The translations under genes were made by a program, and so were the position numbers. Shown piece after piece: positions 36,185 through 48,421 of a stretch of 64,000 nt of DNA; the first letter of the stretch is position 1; each line of letters opens with the position of its first letter. The notes beneath the pieces are model-generated. The model was not told where the DNA came from. It did not search any database and was given only the letters and a program-made list of their open reading frames with translations. This stretch comes from Unio delphinus (Eukaryota; Mollusca; Bivalvia; Unionida; Unionidae), in the NCBI GenBank assembly GCA_029339505.1, contig JAQISU010000169.1, positions 7,308,001-7,372,000 on the forward strand, written 5' to 3'.

Positions 36185-36720
36185 CCTACCCGTAAGACGT
36201 ATCACATGTTGATCTTGATTTTAGTGCTACGTCTTACGAGCCGAATGATGCCATAGTGTAGTTAGTTCCGATGTCGTCGACATCGGAACGATAAATCAAA
36301 GTTTCAGGAATATCGAACATACTTGGCAACCTATAAAGACACTCTTCCACTAATATATGTTTAATTAATTATACTTACTGCGCTGTTTTTATCCAAAAGG
36401 AATCAATAGTTGACACTTGCAAACGGACGCATTTTTTGTTCAGCTGACATACATTTGAATTTGCTGAAATGCGACAGTTGTCGAGGTATGCCGAAGTATG
36501 TTTATGTTAGGTTCTAATCGGAAAATATTTTTTGAACGAAACGAAATATTGCTTGCTGTTCAAATAGGCAATATAGAAATACCCATTTGATAAGTTCGTT
36601 TCGTGAAAATAAAACAGCTTTATTGAAACTTACTTCGGCATTTCTCAGCCACTATGGCATTGAAACGTGGTTCAAAGGAACATGAAAAATGCGTTCATTT
36701 CATAGTGTCAGAGTTAGAGT
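36185..36720. repeat. Cluster of nested inverted repeats
   Basis: Pairs visible: CGTAAGACGTA (36191) with TACGTCTTACG (36229); TTCCGATGT with ACATCGGAA (36269-36291, 5-base loop); ATGCCGAAGTA (about 36487) with TACTTCGGCAT (about 36630); GAACGAAACGA (about 36534) with TTCGTTTCGT (about 36597); TGCCATAGTG (about 36251) with CACTATGGCA (about 36648); and ACGCATTTTTTGTTC (about 36428) with GAACATGAAAAATGCGT (about 36679). Most of these pairs share a centre near 36565. Perhaps a foldback transposon or a rearranged palindrome. Confidence 0.65.
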
Positions 36721-36759
36721 CGATCACGATCAAGACAGCAAAGTATGTATATCAATAAC

Positions 36760-39700
36760 TCTTAAATATGTGGATAAATGTTGATACTTATTGCCAAGTA
36801 TGTGATAAACATGAAAATTTCACCTCTTATTCTCTGTTCAGTATATTTAAAAACACTACACAGCGCTGCTCTTTAGGCAGTAACTTAGTAAGACCCAGAC
36901 GCGAGCAAACATAAATATCAGCGTCGGGGCTTACATTGTAGGACTAGGTCCATTTCCACTATGCAATAGAGTTGGATAAATAGGGCTATGGTATGACTAC
37001 ACATGGGCACGTATCGTTGCTTACAATTAAACAATCATACAGACAGTAAAATATAATACAAGAGATGACACTTCTTTCCATTCTCGCACGCCCTAATTAG
37101 CAATCGACGCTGATATTGTAAGCTACATTTCGCGTAACATAATAAATTTGGTACCGATGTTTGTAGCTCAAGCGTCCACTACGCTACTGCTCGACATGGC
37201 CTTGATCGCGCTCGCTTGATAAGCAAAAAAAAAATGCACTGAGGGATATGTGGGCAGTTTTTCAGTACAAATTAAATGCAGCAATCAGTGACCTAATATT
37301 TTTTTAATCATAAAAAGTCAAATACACAAGTGAAGTCAAAAAGGACCATCTTTTTGGATACCTATATTAAAACAAAGCAGAACAATAGAAACCATTTGAG
37401 CAGAGAAGTCAATGGCAGTTCATAGCAAATGTTTCTACACCCCAACATTATACCTGCAATTTTCATGTCCGAATGCCATTTTTAACGCCATGTGATGCTC
37501 ACAGTGTAAACACAAGCAGTTTTTCAAGCTGACAGTTCTGCCAAACAGTGTGTACTAAACAGGCTGATGCAGTTGAAAATAGATGTCATTCAAGCCATTT
37601 TTATTTAAAATACATATTCTACTAGCCTCAAACATTTACTGCAATGGGAGGCATGTTTTTCTTCCTAGCTGACTGTTTGTATTTCATTATCAACATTCTG
37701 CAGAGTAACTATGGGCCAATTTACGAAACTGGAACCTATCACCTGAATGGAATTTGCCTTCTCGGTTGCCAATTGAAAATAAATGCAGAGCGAAATTTTC
37801 TTTTAATTAAAGGGACAACAGTATTCCATTCAACGGGATTTTACTTGCATATATAGCGGCGGAATCATGGCCATGTGGAGCATTTGTGTGGGAAAATAGT
37901 CAGACATTCTTAAAAATATGATAGTAAGGCAAACTTTGGGTAGACATAGAAAGACAAATTCCTGAACTAAACACGAGTGACAAATGTATTATGCAATCTC
38001 TTCCATTCCAGTTTGTATCCCTTGGACTGAAGGGATGTCGATATAACTGCCTGCCTAGGTCAATCTGTGATGTTACCAAAATCTATTTCATAACAATACA
38101 TATAGGTGATAAACCAACATTCTTTGATAGTCCCCCACCCCTTTCCACTACTGTCTTGAAATAAGTTTTAAGATTCTATTCAATTGTGGCCTTATCCAGT
38201 TCAACGCACCGAGATTAATTCACTTGCTGTACTAAAAAATAGAGCATCATAAGTTTGAAATTCGGTGAGTAGACCCCAGTCCTGTGAATGAATTAGTATA
38301 TATTAAAAAAAATTAAAATTGCAATGCTCACTGTAACATGCCAAAGCATATTGTGAAATCACTACATTGTTTCGCCTCTGGAAGAGCTTTCATATTTCCG
38401 CTCAAATAATGAATTTCTTGAAGCAATACGGCATTACAGTTTCAATCTCTAATTTTATTCTTTTATATATTGTTCTTAATGTTTCTTGGTCTTTCCAGCC
38501 TTTTGTTGCATATTTTTTGTTGATCTTTTATAACTACTCCTTCCCCATTGCTTCCCTTATATGGTGTATCTGTCCTTTCCTCTGGATGATCGTCGTTTTT
38601 TTCTTCTTCCGTTAGTACATTATTTAGTTCGTCTGTCAAAGTGGTTTCTCAAGGTGGTTTCCGTCGATTTTTTTCCATTTGTTCTTGGTGTATATCCTGT
38701 TTTCCATCTTTTATTTCCATTTCCGTGTCCTGTGTGAATGATTCTTCATCTTCTTTTTTCCTTCGATACCTCAAGATCTTAATTGCCTATGGCGTAATTT
38801 TCTTCACAGGCATCTTTACTTTGGTCTGTTTTGGTTTGCTATCGTCTTGCGTCCACTCATCAGAATTCGAGTTTTCCCTATTATAAACAAACTGCATTAA
38901 AAAAGTTACTTGTATATTGATATATTTTATCACTTTGTTTTTGTAATGGATTTTATTTTATTGGGACATACCCTATCTGATCTCCACTGTTAAACATGAA
39001 CATCTCACATAGTCCGCTTAGAGATCATATTCTTGTAACCTATGTAATTATCATAATCGCTAATTTTATCATATAATCAGATGACGTATTATATCTTCGT
39101 GCTTGGAGAATTAGCATGAATAGGTACAAGTCGATTTTGTTCACTCTCAGATTTTGTTAAAGCAGCGTTTCTATTGGCTAATTCAAAGGTTAGGTGAACC
39201 CTTCAGTGGTCGTCATGAGATCTTCACAAAGGAGATCTGATATTAATCAGATTGATACATATCTTGCTATGTACAAATATATATGGTATAATTTTATAAG
39301 CTTATATCTGGGCGGGGATGTGACAATAAATTAAAATATAAATATGTCGGATCTGGGATAAAACGTTAAAAAAGCGTCATTAAAAGTATGCTAGTCATCA
39401 ATAACGTTTCTTAAGTTTATCACGAGCAGCTTGTTTTATCTGTTTAATGCATTATTATGTGCATGGACAAAGTTGGGTAAGGAGATGGTGGGTGGGATCA
39501 TACACAAACAACTCACAGATTGTTTGAGTTCCAAGAGAAGAAATGTCTGACCTATGATAAATGATTTTGTGGATTAAAGTCCGCTAAAGACGTTTAAGTC
39601 TATTTTGGACGTTGGTTCTTAGCACGGACACAACTGGTCCTGGGCAAGGCATATTTAGTTTTGGACCGTGATATAAACATATGGCGTTCAAATAGTTCAA

Positions 39701-42700
39701 ACATTATATTGCACCAAAACACAAACTTTTTCATATAAATTTATTGGTTTCGAGCAGGGACGTAAGGGGGGGGGGGGGGCAAATACATGTGCTGTAAAAT
39801 TGATGTAGCCTATATAAGAAAATTAACAAGACCGTAAAGTTTTGGGCCGCAATCTATCAATTTTTGCCCCCGAATCAAGTTTTGCACCCGCCCACCCCCT
39901 AAAAAATTGAAATGACGTCCTTGGTTTTTAGCTAAAATAGTTTATAAACGTCATTCCAGAACTGTTTCTGTGCGAAAACGTTGAAGTTTTACACGAGCAG
40001 CTTAGTTCGAAAGTTCGCTCACAACAACATAGAATCACGGACTTGAAATACTCCTTTTACCGAATGTATGTCTCAAATAAAAACAAAAATGGGTTATCTC
40101 TGTCCCTATCTCAATATCTTTCTTCATATCTTTCTTCACCTCCTCTCTTTACACATACGGACGCACGCGCACAAGCAATCACACATGATTTCACTCACTG
40201 ATGTATATTTTATGTGTACGATATGCAAAGCATAGATCTGACAAAAAGATAAATTCCAGGGTTAAAGTATGTCATACAACAGCAGCAGCAGAAGCAACAC
40301 TGACATTAAAAACAACAACAATAATAACTGTATTCTGAAAATGGCTTTGTTCTATTGTCATAAAATGAATATACTTTACGATGCATATTCATGATCATCC
40401 CATGATGACAATTTAGTGTGTTAATCCAAAGTGGTTATGGGCCATCCCTTTAGTGCGCAAGTAAAAATCTGATAAAGCTTGACCCCTCCCTGTACACATG
40501 CGTACTTTTTACACCCCACCCCCACCTGCGCTTGGCGCACCCACACACAACCCAAATTCTTTAGAACGGCCAATATTTAATCCACGCAGAAACGATCAAG
40601 GAATTATAATGGTAACGTGTTTAATGAAAGAGATTGTCAACCAACGTTGAATGTCTAGCTGCATCGAATAAATAAGCTGATTAACTTTATAAAGTTTGTC
40701 TAGTGTCCGCTAAAATTCTAACGTCAACTGAACCCAGTCGAACATGTTACTTATTAGAAAAATTATTATCGAGGTTTCACACACACACACACACACACAC
40801 ACCGTTTCCTATGCGTACGTACATACGCACCCACCCACATGCGTACTAACTTCGATTTTATGTTTAGTTCGTACGTATTCCGTAACAGATGATTATGTTT
40901 TCCTGCGCTTCCATTTGTAACTTTTATTACATGACTTAAAATAAAATAAATCCTGATGTTTATCCTTCCATATATTAAAACCTGTTCAGGGTCACTTTAA
41001 TCGCCGGGGGGTGGGGGGGGGGGGTTTTATTGATAGTCTTCATTCTAGATTCTTTATAGTTTAGTCCTTTGCTAACCAATGCGCTATTGTTATGGATGTA
41101 TGTTTTTGCCGTACAGTCTATAAAGCATTCATACCTAAGATAGTCTATGTGATTTTGTCAAAAAGAGTCCTTACCCTTAGCAATGTTTACAGAACCATGG
41201 CTTGTTTTAAAATGGTGTATCCTGATGGGTTTTACCCTTTCTGTTGCTTTGAGAAATAACAACGCATCGGTGCTTTTTCATTTCCTAATTGTTTTTCAGT
41301 CAAAGTGCTTTTTCTGATTATTGACCATCTATTCGTATGTATGCTACAAACTGATGTACGTTATTTTTAGGGCGGGTATATATTAGCACTTTATTGCGGG
41401 GATTGTGTTGCTTTGTACTGGTGTACATCTTGATAATATTATGCGTCCAGATTTCGACTTTAATTGGTCCCATCTTTTCTTTTTGTCAGAGGTGCACCAC
41501 ATGCTCTCTCTGTATCGCATTTTACTCCAGTGTATCGGGAACATTAAGTTTAATTTTGTGCAAGGGTTTCAGGTGGTGTACAGAGTGCATCAGCTGAAGG
41601 TGGTCCTAGTTAAGGGACCAAATCAGCATCCGGCTCTTAAAGCCACAAAATGCTGGACAATGGTCGATTTTGCTCATTCCAGTTAAAAGTCATGTGTCGT
41701 CTTACGGATTCACGGTACTAACGACACGAACAAATGAAAACCAGTCTAGAAAAGGGTGAACATAAAATAGAATGTATGTGGGTATAGGTAGCAATGATTG
41801 GTTGATATGAAAGTAACATTTTATTGAAATAATTTTTTGAAAATTTATCCTAGTTGTAACTGGAGCGAAATAATGGCACGACTTTAATGGTGGAATTCCA
41901 GTCCTTTTACAGACTTAAGTTTGGAAAACTCATTAATGAAAATAGCTCCCGACCATTTTATTTCGAATTAACATGTCGTGCCTGGTTTTCTCCAAACAGA
42001 AGCTGTCATATACATTACCCAATATTCTCACATAAATCCCTTTTTTATGGTTACTTAATTTTTATATTGCATGCAATCTGAGGTTGCCTAATATTTTTGA
42101 TTTTGTGATCTTAATAATGTGAATGACGTATTTATCTACGTCAATTATTTTTGCAGTTATGCAATCTGTCACCAAGTAAATTATACGAATTGATAAGTAT
42201 GAGTTATGGTCAAAACTCCATTTTCTGGGTCCATATTGAAAACCCTCAATCAGCATATTTTGCTGCAACAGGCAATGTGATTAGTCGTCATGATTGGATT
42301 CCCGAATTGTACGTTGTTCGTACTCCCGCCGTAAGTCTCAGGTCGCAGGAGATTGTGTACCCATTCAGTCCACTTATCCCTTGTAGATGGTTTAAACTAG
42401 GTTCCATTGGAGATACATAACGGTGGTTGAGAGCAAATTCTAGTTAAAGGTTCATGCATTGTGTTATATGGATCGATCACTCAATGCGGTGGACGTTTAC
42501 AGAGAAGCAGGGGATTATGTGCTCAGTATGAGAGCGGAAGTCCACTTACTCTGGTGGATTTTCCACCCATTGTATTGGAAATCTACTCAATCTAGTGGCA
42601 ATCCGTCACATATTTTATTGCAGCTATTGTTGTGTTTATAGGGTTTAGCGTCATTTCTGAGCATACGATCGGCTATAAATGGCTGCTTGTTGGCAGAGAA

Positions 42701-43497
42701 ACCCATTTGATGTTAAGTTCTAAAATTACCACTTAAAACTCGTAAAAGTATATAAGTTTTGTGCAATTTTTAAATCCTTGATGTTGGTCATTTCTAAAAT
42801 CGGTGGTGGGTGAGGGAGGGATACACTCAAACGGGATGATGTCTGAATACTATAGAGTTATGTGATTGGGGTGAGTCAGGGGTTTACGAACCTAAATCCA
42901 GGCGATCGTTTTATTATTGCGCACATTTATTGTGTATTATGCACACTTTGAGAAAATAGATACATATTTTTGCTTTGGTACCATTTCGAGGAAAGTCAGG
43001 ACCATTTTACATTTTTGACCCCACTCCACCCACCACCCACATACTTGACTTGATCCGGTCCCGAATGTAATTATTTATTTTCCAAATGAAAGACTAGTCG
43101 TTTAGTGTACATTTAGAATAAAATGCGCAATATCCTCGATAAACGCCTAAACGTTGCAGTATGCAAACATGCTACCCGTCAAACCGTATCTTGTGGCCCG
43201 CTAAAAGATTGGCATTACAAGATGTCACGAGAGACAAGAAAGGTCGTGCGACCAATGGGACGTCGAACATATTATTGACCCCTGGTCTACACAGTACTGG
43301 AGTCTGATCTCTATCAGTGGTTGTTCATGCAATAAATTAAGTGATTTTGATTAAAAGGTAACTGCCTTCGTCATTCTTTTCATGAATCTGTTATCAAGCA
43401 CCTGCCGAGAAGCGACATTTTATCTTTTAAGTCTGCCGCTACGCTTGTTAGCAATGGTTAGTATAACATTGTGGGAAAATTCGTAGATGCCTCTTGT
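36760..43497. other. Long intergenic or intronic region without a supported gene
   Basis: I see no recognisable protein. Open frames at 37644-37856, 38367-38886, 41405-41686 and 42151-42420 lack conserved motifs. The minus strand of 38500-38890 reads as broken, highly charged peptide, perhaps an old retroelement ORF1. Simple runs: G15 at about 39766, (CA)11 at 40779-40802 and a G tract near 41006-41023. Confidence 0.35.
42627..42690 (-). mobile_element. Family-1 SINE tail fragment
   Basis: 'agggtttagcgtcatttctgagcatacgatcggctataaatggctg' corresponds, with changes, to the family-1 3' end. Body and head are missing. Confidence 0.5.
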
Positions 43498-43681
43498 GTA
43501 TGTATGTATGGATGGATGACTGACTGACTGTCTGTCTGTCTGTCTGTCTGTCTGTATGTATGTATGTATGTATGTATTGTATTGTAATGTATGTATTGTA
43601 TTGTATGTATGTATGTATGTATGTATGTATGTATGTATGTATGTATGTATGTATGTATGTATGTATGTATGTATGTATGTA
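43498..43681. repeat. (GTAT)n/(TCTG)n compound microsatellite
   Basis: GTAT and GGAT units, then TGAC/TCTG units, then a long GTAT run. Confidence 0.97.
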
Positions 43682-45155
43682 TACCGCACTATAAGCAAGG
43701 GCGCGAATTATTGAGGGACCTCCATAAATTAAAGAAAAAATCCGCTTTTTTATACATCAAGAAAACGGTTGGGTTGGGTTAGGTAACTGGTCTGTTTAAT
43801 GACCGAATCCTCCTTTTACAATCACGTCGATAATAATTGTTAATAACGCGCTTTTTCTAATGAATTTGCTCGTTATTCTGTATAGATAACATTTATTTTC
43901 AAAATTTCCAACATGTGAAAGAACGTACCAATTGAGTTTCAACAACCATCACGTGTACGCGAAAACATGTGCAATACGTCATTGCTTGTTGTTTTGTTGA
44001 TAAGTCTGCTTCCCAGAGCGGAATTAAAAATAGTATACTAGCAAGTAGGGAGGCAATATAGCTAGAAACTAGGCCAGCTGTTGATATACCACCAAACAAG
44101 ATTCCTTTTTTTTAAACTAGCGACATTTGTTTCGTTAGACAATGGCCTACGTCGGAATTCAATTTGGTCTTGTTTAATTAGTACAGTATTGATGTCGTGA
44201 TTTCATTGAAAGTAAGAGTAAAACTTCGTAGCATCCTTGAGGATATCTGTATGTGCCAGTTCAGAAATTCTCTGAAAATCACTTGCCCACAATGATCCGT
44301 ATCTGTGAAATCAAGCTCTTTATTTTATGTAGTATTCGTTTCGCTTGGTTGCCTTGCAATCTTTGATCACAGTTATGAAATAGTTGGTTAATTTAAGGTA
44401 GTTTATTTTATACACGCAATAACATTTATATAGTGTTCGATCGACCAATTGAAGTGATTTCACCCGACACACTTTAATTTTTTGGGGAGAGGGGGAGTTC
44501 CCTGTTTGATCTTTTCAGACCATTCGAGTCGGCCCCACCTAATACTTATGATTACCCGAAGGCTTGCATGTATGTTAGTGCTATCTTTTTCTTTAGTTTT
44601 CTTTTTTCTTTCTTCTAATTTTATTTGTGGGCAAATTATTTGTACTGAATAGTTGCATAGATATTTGTATAGGTATATGCAATATTTACAATATTGCAAT
44701 TTTTTAAAAGTTTTTTTTTATATAAAGTTTTGCTATTAATTTGTATAGTTATATACTTCAGTATCTCTACCGCATCTTCAGTTTTATCTAGCTCTTTGTC
44801 AAATATCATTTTGTATTCCTCTCTAATCTTCCACTTTCTTTCACCTTCTTCAGATGTTGATCCTGATATATCTTTCTGCGCATATTCTTTTGGGGATCTC
44901 CTTATTTTATTCTTGTTCTTGTATTTGTTGTCTTTGTCTGTTCTGCTTGTTTGACCTCATGGTTTTTTTTTGTCCTTGTTATAGTTTTGCTCTTGTTGGT
45001 ATCTTCTTTTGTTGTTCTTCAATGGGCTTTGGGATTCGTTAATCTATTGGTTGGTTACTTTGTACTTTATTTTGTTGCGGCGAGTGTTTCTCTTTATTCC
45101 GTTGTTTGGGTATTGGTATCTACTTTTGCTGGATAATAAGTGTTGATTCTACTTC
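43682..45155. other. Left flank of the outer Maverick
   Basis: No supported gene. T-rich plus strand at 44550-45130; its complement reads as a Lys-rich, frame-broken peptide similar in style to 38500-38890. The last six bases before the element are TACTTC. Confidence 0.35.
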
Positions 45156-45415
45156 AGTAGTAGGGAGGCTGAACTCTACAAACATATTTTTTTAGCCAAG
45201 TTTGAAAAATCCCCCACAACATATTTTTTAGCCAAGTTTGAGAGGCTGAACTCTAAAACATATTTGTTTTAGCCAAGTTTGAAGAAAAAAAAACGGAGTG
45301 GGTGAACCCATGCGTCTATTTGGTAAACCAAGGCTGTTACGAAACCGAAAAAAGTGTCAGAAAATGAAATTGCCTCTGACGTATTTGTTGTGGCGGTTTC
45401 GTTAGCTGCTATGGT
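45156..45415 (+). repeat. Left terminal inverted repeat of the outer Maverick
   Basis: Starts AGTAGTAGGGAGGCTGAAC, closely resembling the inner element's end AGCAGCAGGGAGGGCGAAC. It holds three tandem copies of 'aacatattttttttagccaagtttga' (about 45182, 45219, 45259), two of them preceded by 'gaggctgaactct'. It ends at the ATPase stop codon, as in the inner element. Its partner would lie beyond the right edge of the window, so the exact length is not defined. Confidence 0.65.
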
Positions 45416-45416
45416 T

Positions 45417-46082
45417 TTAACCGAATATTTGATCAAGTCCGATACGATATCGCGTTCGAGGGTCGTGTAAATTTCTCGTTACAAATCGATGTGGGATTGA
45501 CTGAGCGTGACTAAAAAAAATTCTAAATTTATTATAATCCATGTCACCGTCACACGAGGTTTCATGAATATTTCTAAGTGTATGTTTGTCAACTCCATTA
45601 AACATCACTAGGATATTACAATTGTCGCTGATCACTTTAGGAATTTGGGTATATCGCTGAGTAATATAAATCGCATCAGTATTTTTATGGCTACCCTGTG
45701 AAACTATCCTGGCAGGGTTTTTCTTTTGGCTGTCTAGCATCACATCATCATATATAACTAGATTGTTAATACTTCCATCAATAGAATCAATACTCAGAGC
45801 TTCTTCGATATCGGTTATAAATTCTACAATATCGTCATTGATTACCGATTTTGCTCTCTCGTTAAAAACCTTGAGTAGATCGTAATATCGCTGATCGTCT
45901 ACGCTCGGGGCTACCACATATAGTTTATCCCATTTCATCCATCTCGTTAATAGATTAAGTAACAATTGTGTTTTACCGCTTCCAGATGGACCAATTATAA
46001 TCATTCTGATTGAATTCGGCAACATCGCAGGATGATTAATAGGTTCCCGTCGTCGGGTAGCTGAATAATAAATTACATTCAT
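45417..46082 (-). CDS. Genome-packaging ATPase (FtsK/HerA, A32-like), outer Maverick
   Basis: An intact 221-codon frame from an ATG at 46082 to TAA. It has Walker A GPSGSGKT near residues 31-38, Walker B hydrophobics plus Asp-Asp (NLVIYDDV) near residue 110, and a downstream ITQRY motif. Length and order match the packaging ATPases of Mavericks and related viruses, which pump genomic DNA into capsids. It is divergent from the PLA2-type gene starting at 46100, with only 17 bases between the starts, so the two must share a promoter. A broken relative lies in the inner element at 62174-62796. It is the best-preserved gene of the outer element. Confidence 0.92.
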   Translation of the reverse strand: MNVIYYSATRRREPINHPAMLPNSIRMIIIGPSGSGKTQLLLNLLTRWMKWDKLYVVAPSVDDQRYYDLLKVFNERAKSVINDDIVEFITDIEEALSIDSIDGSINNLVIYDDVMLDSQKKNPARIVSQGSHKNTDAIYITQRYTQIPKVISDNCNILVMFNGVDKHTLRNIHETSCDGDMDYNKFRIFFSHAQSIPHRFVTRNLHDPRTRYRIGLDQIFG

Positions 46083-46099
46083 GTTATTATAAATAAAGT

Positions 46100-46612
46100 A
46101 TGGATCTATATTGTGTTAAATGTAAGACTAGCACAAACGACTTGACAACAATTACAACAAGCAATAACAGAGCACTTGCCAGTAAGTGTACAATCTGGTA
46201 CAATTTTTTTTAGATTTGTTTCTTTGAAGTCGAGTAATGATTTAAAGAAAAACAAGGAGGTGATATTGCAGCAAAATTGACAAAACGTCCCAAGACACCG
46301 TGGGCCAAATACCCAGGAGAAAAACATCTTCCAGGATATAATTACTGTGGCCCTGGAACCAGACTTGACATCCAACTTGATAATCAAGACCAACCAAGAC
46401 CAGGCAAATATCCGATAAACGCTATTGATAAAGCGTGTTATGCTCATGATGCTGCTTATAAAAGTACCAATCTGCAACACAGATATATCGCAGATGTGAA
46501 ATTGATTCACGCGTTGAATTCTATTAAGAATAAATCTTTCAAGAAATCATTAGCTAACTGGTTAGTAAGATCTGCGATGAAAGGTAAACTGGTATTAGGT
46601 GCTGGTAATTAA
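46100..46612 (+). pseudogene. Phospholipase A2-like virion protein with N-terminal zinc ribbon, outer Maverick
   Basis: From the ATG at 46100 the frame starts with MDLYCVKCKT, a Cys-x2-Cys knuckle; the second Cys pair is lost here but survives in the inner copy. After frameshifts around 46180-46260 the frame 46277-46612 is open. It carries the PLA2 calcium loop (YCGPGT) and the catalytic His-Asp segment (ACYAHDAAY), then a basic tail. Parvoviruses and adintovirus-like elements carry such a domain in a capsid protein, where it breaches endosomal membrane during entry. The catalytic residues are present, but the gene as a whole is interrupted. Confidence 0.8.
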
Positions 46613-46616
46613 TATT

Positions 46617-46747
46617 ATGGAATCGACTTTTTTATTTCCCAAGAGGATATTGGAGAGGTAAATCAGCAATTAATAAACTCGCCAGCGCGGTAAAAGTAAA
46701 AAAAAGTTACTGCCGCAGATTGGTTATCAAGACGCGATATGGCAGAT
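46617..46747 (+). pseudogene. Integrase, N-terminal part, outer Maverick (cut by the inner element)
   Basis: The reading starts at the ATG at 46617. With frameshifts it follows the N-terminal part of the inner element's integrase (61667 leftward: Y/FP..YW/RIL.GK/R, then the IWQ motif). It stops exactly where the inner element's terminal repeat begins. The reading frame resumes at 62951. Retrovirus-type (rve) integrases insert Maverick genomes and leave 5-6 base target duplications. Confidence 0.85.
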
Positions 46748-46914
46748 AGCAGCAGGGAGGGCGAACAGACCATTTTCGTAGAGCCCTTATTTGGTAAAAT
46801 AAGCGCTATTTTGTAATTTACCAATTTTGTTTTCCGGGGATTAATCACTGCGGTAAAATATTACCTTCGCGGCTTGAGTATATCATTGTGTTCGCGATGA
46901 ATTAACCATATATT
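46748..46914 (+). repeat. Left terminal inverted repeat of the inner Maverick
   Basis: Matches the complement of 62784-62950, including 'tattttgtaatttaccag/attttgttttcc', 'gattaatcactgc' and 'gagtatatcat'. About 165 bp with moderate divergence, which gives an age estimate if compared properly. Confidence 0.92.
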
Positions 46915-46983
46915 TTATATATAATATAAAATATAGGGGAAGTACAAATAACTAGATTAACCAGAGAGCGATTGGCCGCGATT

Positions 46984-47913
46984 ATGAAATGTCTCCCAGT
47001 GAGAGATTCTTTCACAGATAATCTGCAAGCGAGTCAACAAGCACGAGTTGATTTTGATGTTGATACCGCGCAATTATTTAAACCGGTAACTACCGCTGCT
47101 GTGAAAGCTGCGTTAACTACCAAGAAAGATCTAAAAACTCTTCCAGTTTATATAGTCGCCGCACTACCTCGACCTCGACCTCAACCAGAGGGAGTTGTTG
47201 CTGATATTCCCCCCTCCCGTAGACACACCTGGAATAATCCCTCCGATAAAAATGTTTACCAAAGATGCAATGGATACAATTAAAACAATTTCTACGCAGG
47301 ATGAGTTAGCTGATTTTGCGTTGAAAACATTTTCTACGCGGGGGAATATTTAAATCCAAGATATGAAAAACCGGTAAAAGAGTCAGATTCCTGGCGTAAA
47401 AAAGTTTATCTAGCAAAATATGGTGGTGATAAAACTTCAAAGGATGATTATAGATTTATGGCATATATGAAAAAATAGAAGATCTCAAATAGGGTCTACC
47501 GTCGTATGAGGCTTCTGAACTACCTGAAGAAATAAAACCTTTTAGAATGTTAGCTCCTCCGACACAAAGAAAAAACCCATTGTCCCCATCTAAACAACAA
47601 GAAGAATTCTATGATGCACAAGGTGCAACTGGTGTGTTACCGGTAAAGAATTTTCTCCATCTGGGTTTCAAAGCAGTGGTCTTGTTCCCTGTCCGAGAAA
47701 TAGTCTCGCTGACATTGCACGATTAAAGGTTCTCATCGGGGGTAAACGAGCTGGAAATAATTCCCCTGAGAAATTAATGAAGCCGCTGATATTTGCCAAC
47801 GACTATTTCAAGGTGTTATCATGGATATTGGGGTATATCGTGAATTCATCGATGAGCTCGTTGACGATCATCACAGTGATTCAATTGTTTCACGATAAGA
47901 TGAATAACATTTA
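46984..47913 (+). pseudogene. Maverick virion-type hypothetical protein(s), broken
   Basis: An ATG at 46984 opens about 100 codons (FDVDTAQLF, TAAVKAAL, a Pro/Arg-rich PRPRPQP end). A frame change near 47200 leads into a second stretch that, with further frameshifts and stops, continues to about 47913 (DELADFALKTFSTRG, SDSWRKKVYLAKYGG, NSLADIARLKVLIGG, LHDKM-like end). They may be one or two genes. I do not recognise the family. The position just before the core and capsid genes suggests a structural or assembly role. Confidence 0.55.
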
Positions 47914-47919
47914 AATAAA

Positions 47920-48395
47920 ATGGTCATATATCGCAGTCACAGTAGACCAACTAATGTTCGTGTGGTGCATTCACTGTTGCCAGTATATCAAGTATACTAC
48001 GGAGATGGACTCGGTGATATCATCAATTTTTTTTATTACTAGAATTGCTCCGAAAATTCCACCATCCATCAAAGAGTTATCGATGAAAGCAATTGGGGTT
48101 ATTCGCGATAAATGTATAAACGCGGTTAGTGATCTCGCCGGTAGCGCATTTAACACCGCCAGTGAGAAACTTATGTCGTTCATTCGAAAAAGAAAAAAAA
48201 AAACCAACACCGGTAAAACTACCATCAACGGAACTTATGCCGCCCCGGGTAAGTAAAATAGCTACCGATGTGGTAAATAAAAAATTAGCCCCGTTGATAC
48301 AATCATCGATGATAAATCAAGACAGTGAATCTCAAAGAAATATTGTTGCAAATTTAGTCGCTGGTTCCGGTTTGAGAAAATCAACACGACGATAA
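47920..48395 (+). pseudogene. Candidate minor virion protein (pVI/core-like), broken
   Basis: An ATG at 47920 opens a frame ending in VYYGDGLGDI. A frameshift in the T-run at about 48027 leads to an amphipathic Ala/Lys-rich helix (SDLAGSAFNTASEKLMSFI). A second frameshift in the A-run near 48190 leads to a basic tail ending RKSTRR at 48395. The Gly-rich N-terminus, amphipathic middle and basic end recall minor capsid or core proteins of adenovirus-like viruses, but that is analogy only. Two homopolymer slips make it non-functional as it stands. Confidence 0.5.
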
Positions 48396-48421
48396 TTTAG
48401 ATCGACAGTTATATAATAAAA

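Noticed and set aside
38367..38886. Hydrophobic plus-strand frames (also 44694-45136)
   Set aside because: T-rich low-complexity DNA; the complementary strand reads as a broken charged peptide, so no membrane protein is claimed.
42151..42420. Open frame after a TTTTTTGCAG acceptor-like site
   Set aside because: No recognisable protein and no partner exon.
43420..43782. Open frames of Tyr/Ile/His/Thr or Met/Tyr/Val/Cys repeats
   Set aside because: Translations of the (GTAT)n microsatellite.
46106..46510. 134-codon minus-strand frame
   Set aside because: Antisense shadow of the PLA2-like gene, whose catalytic motifs are on the plus strand.
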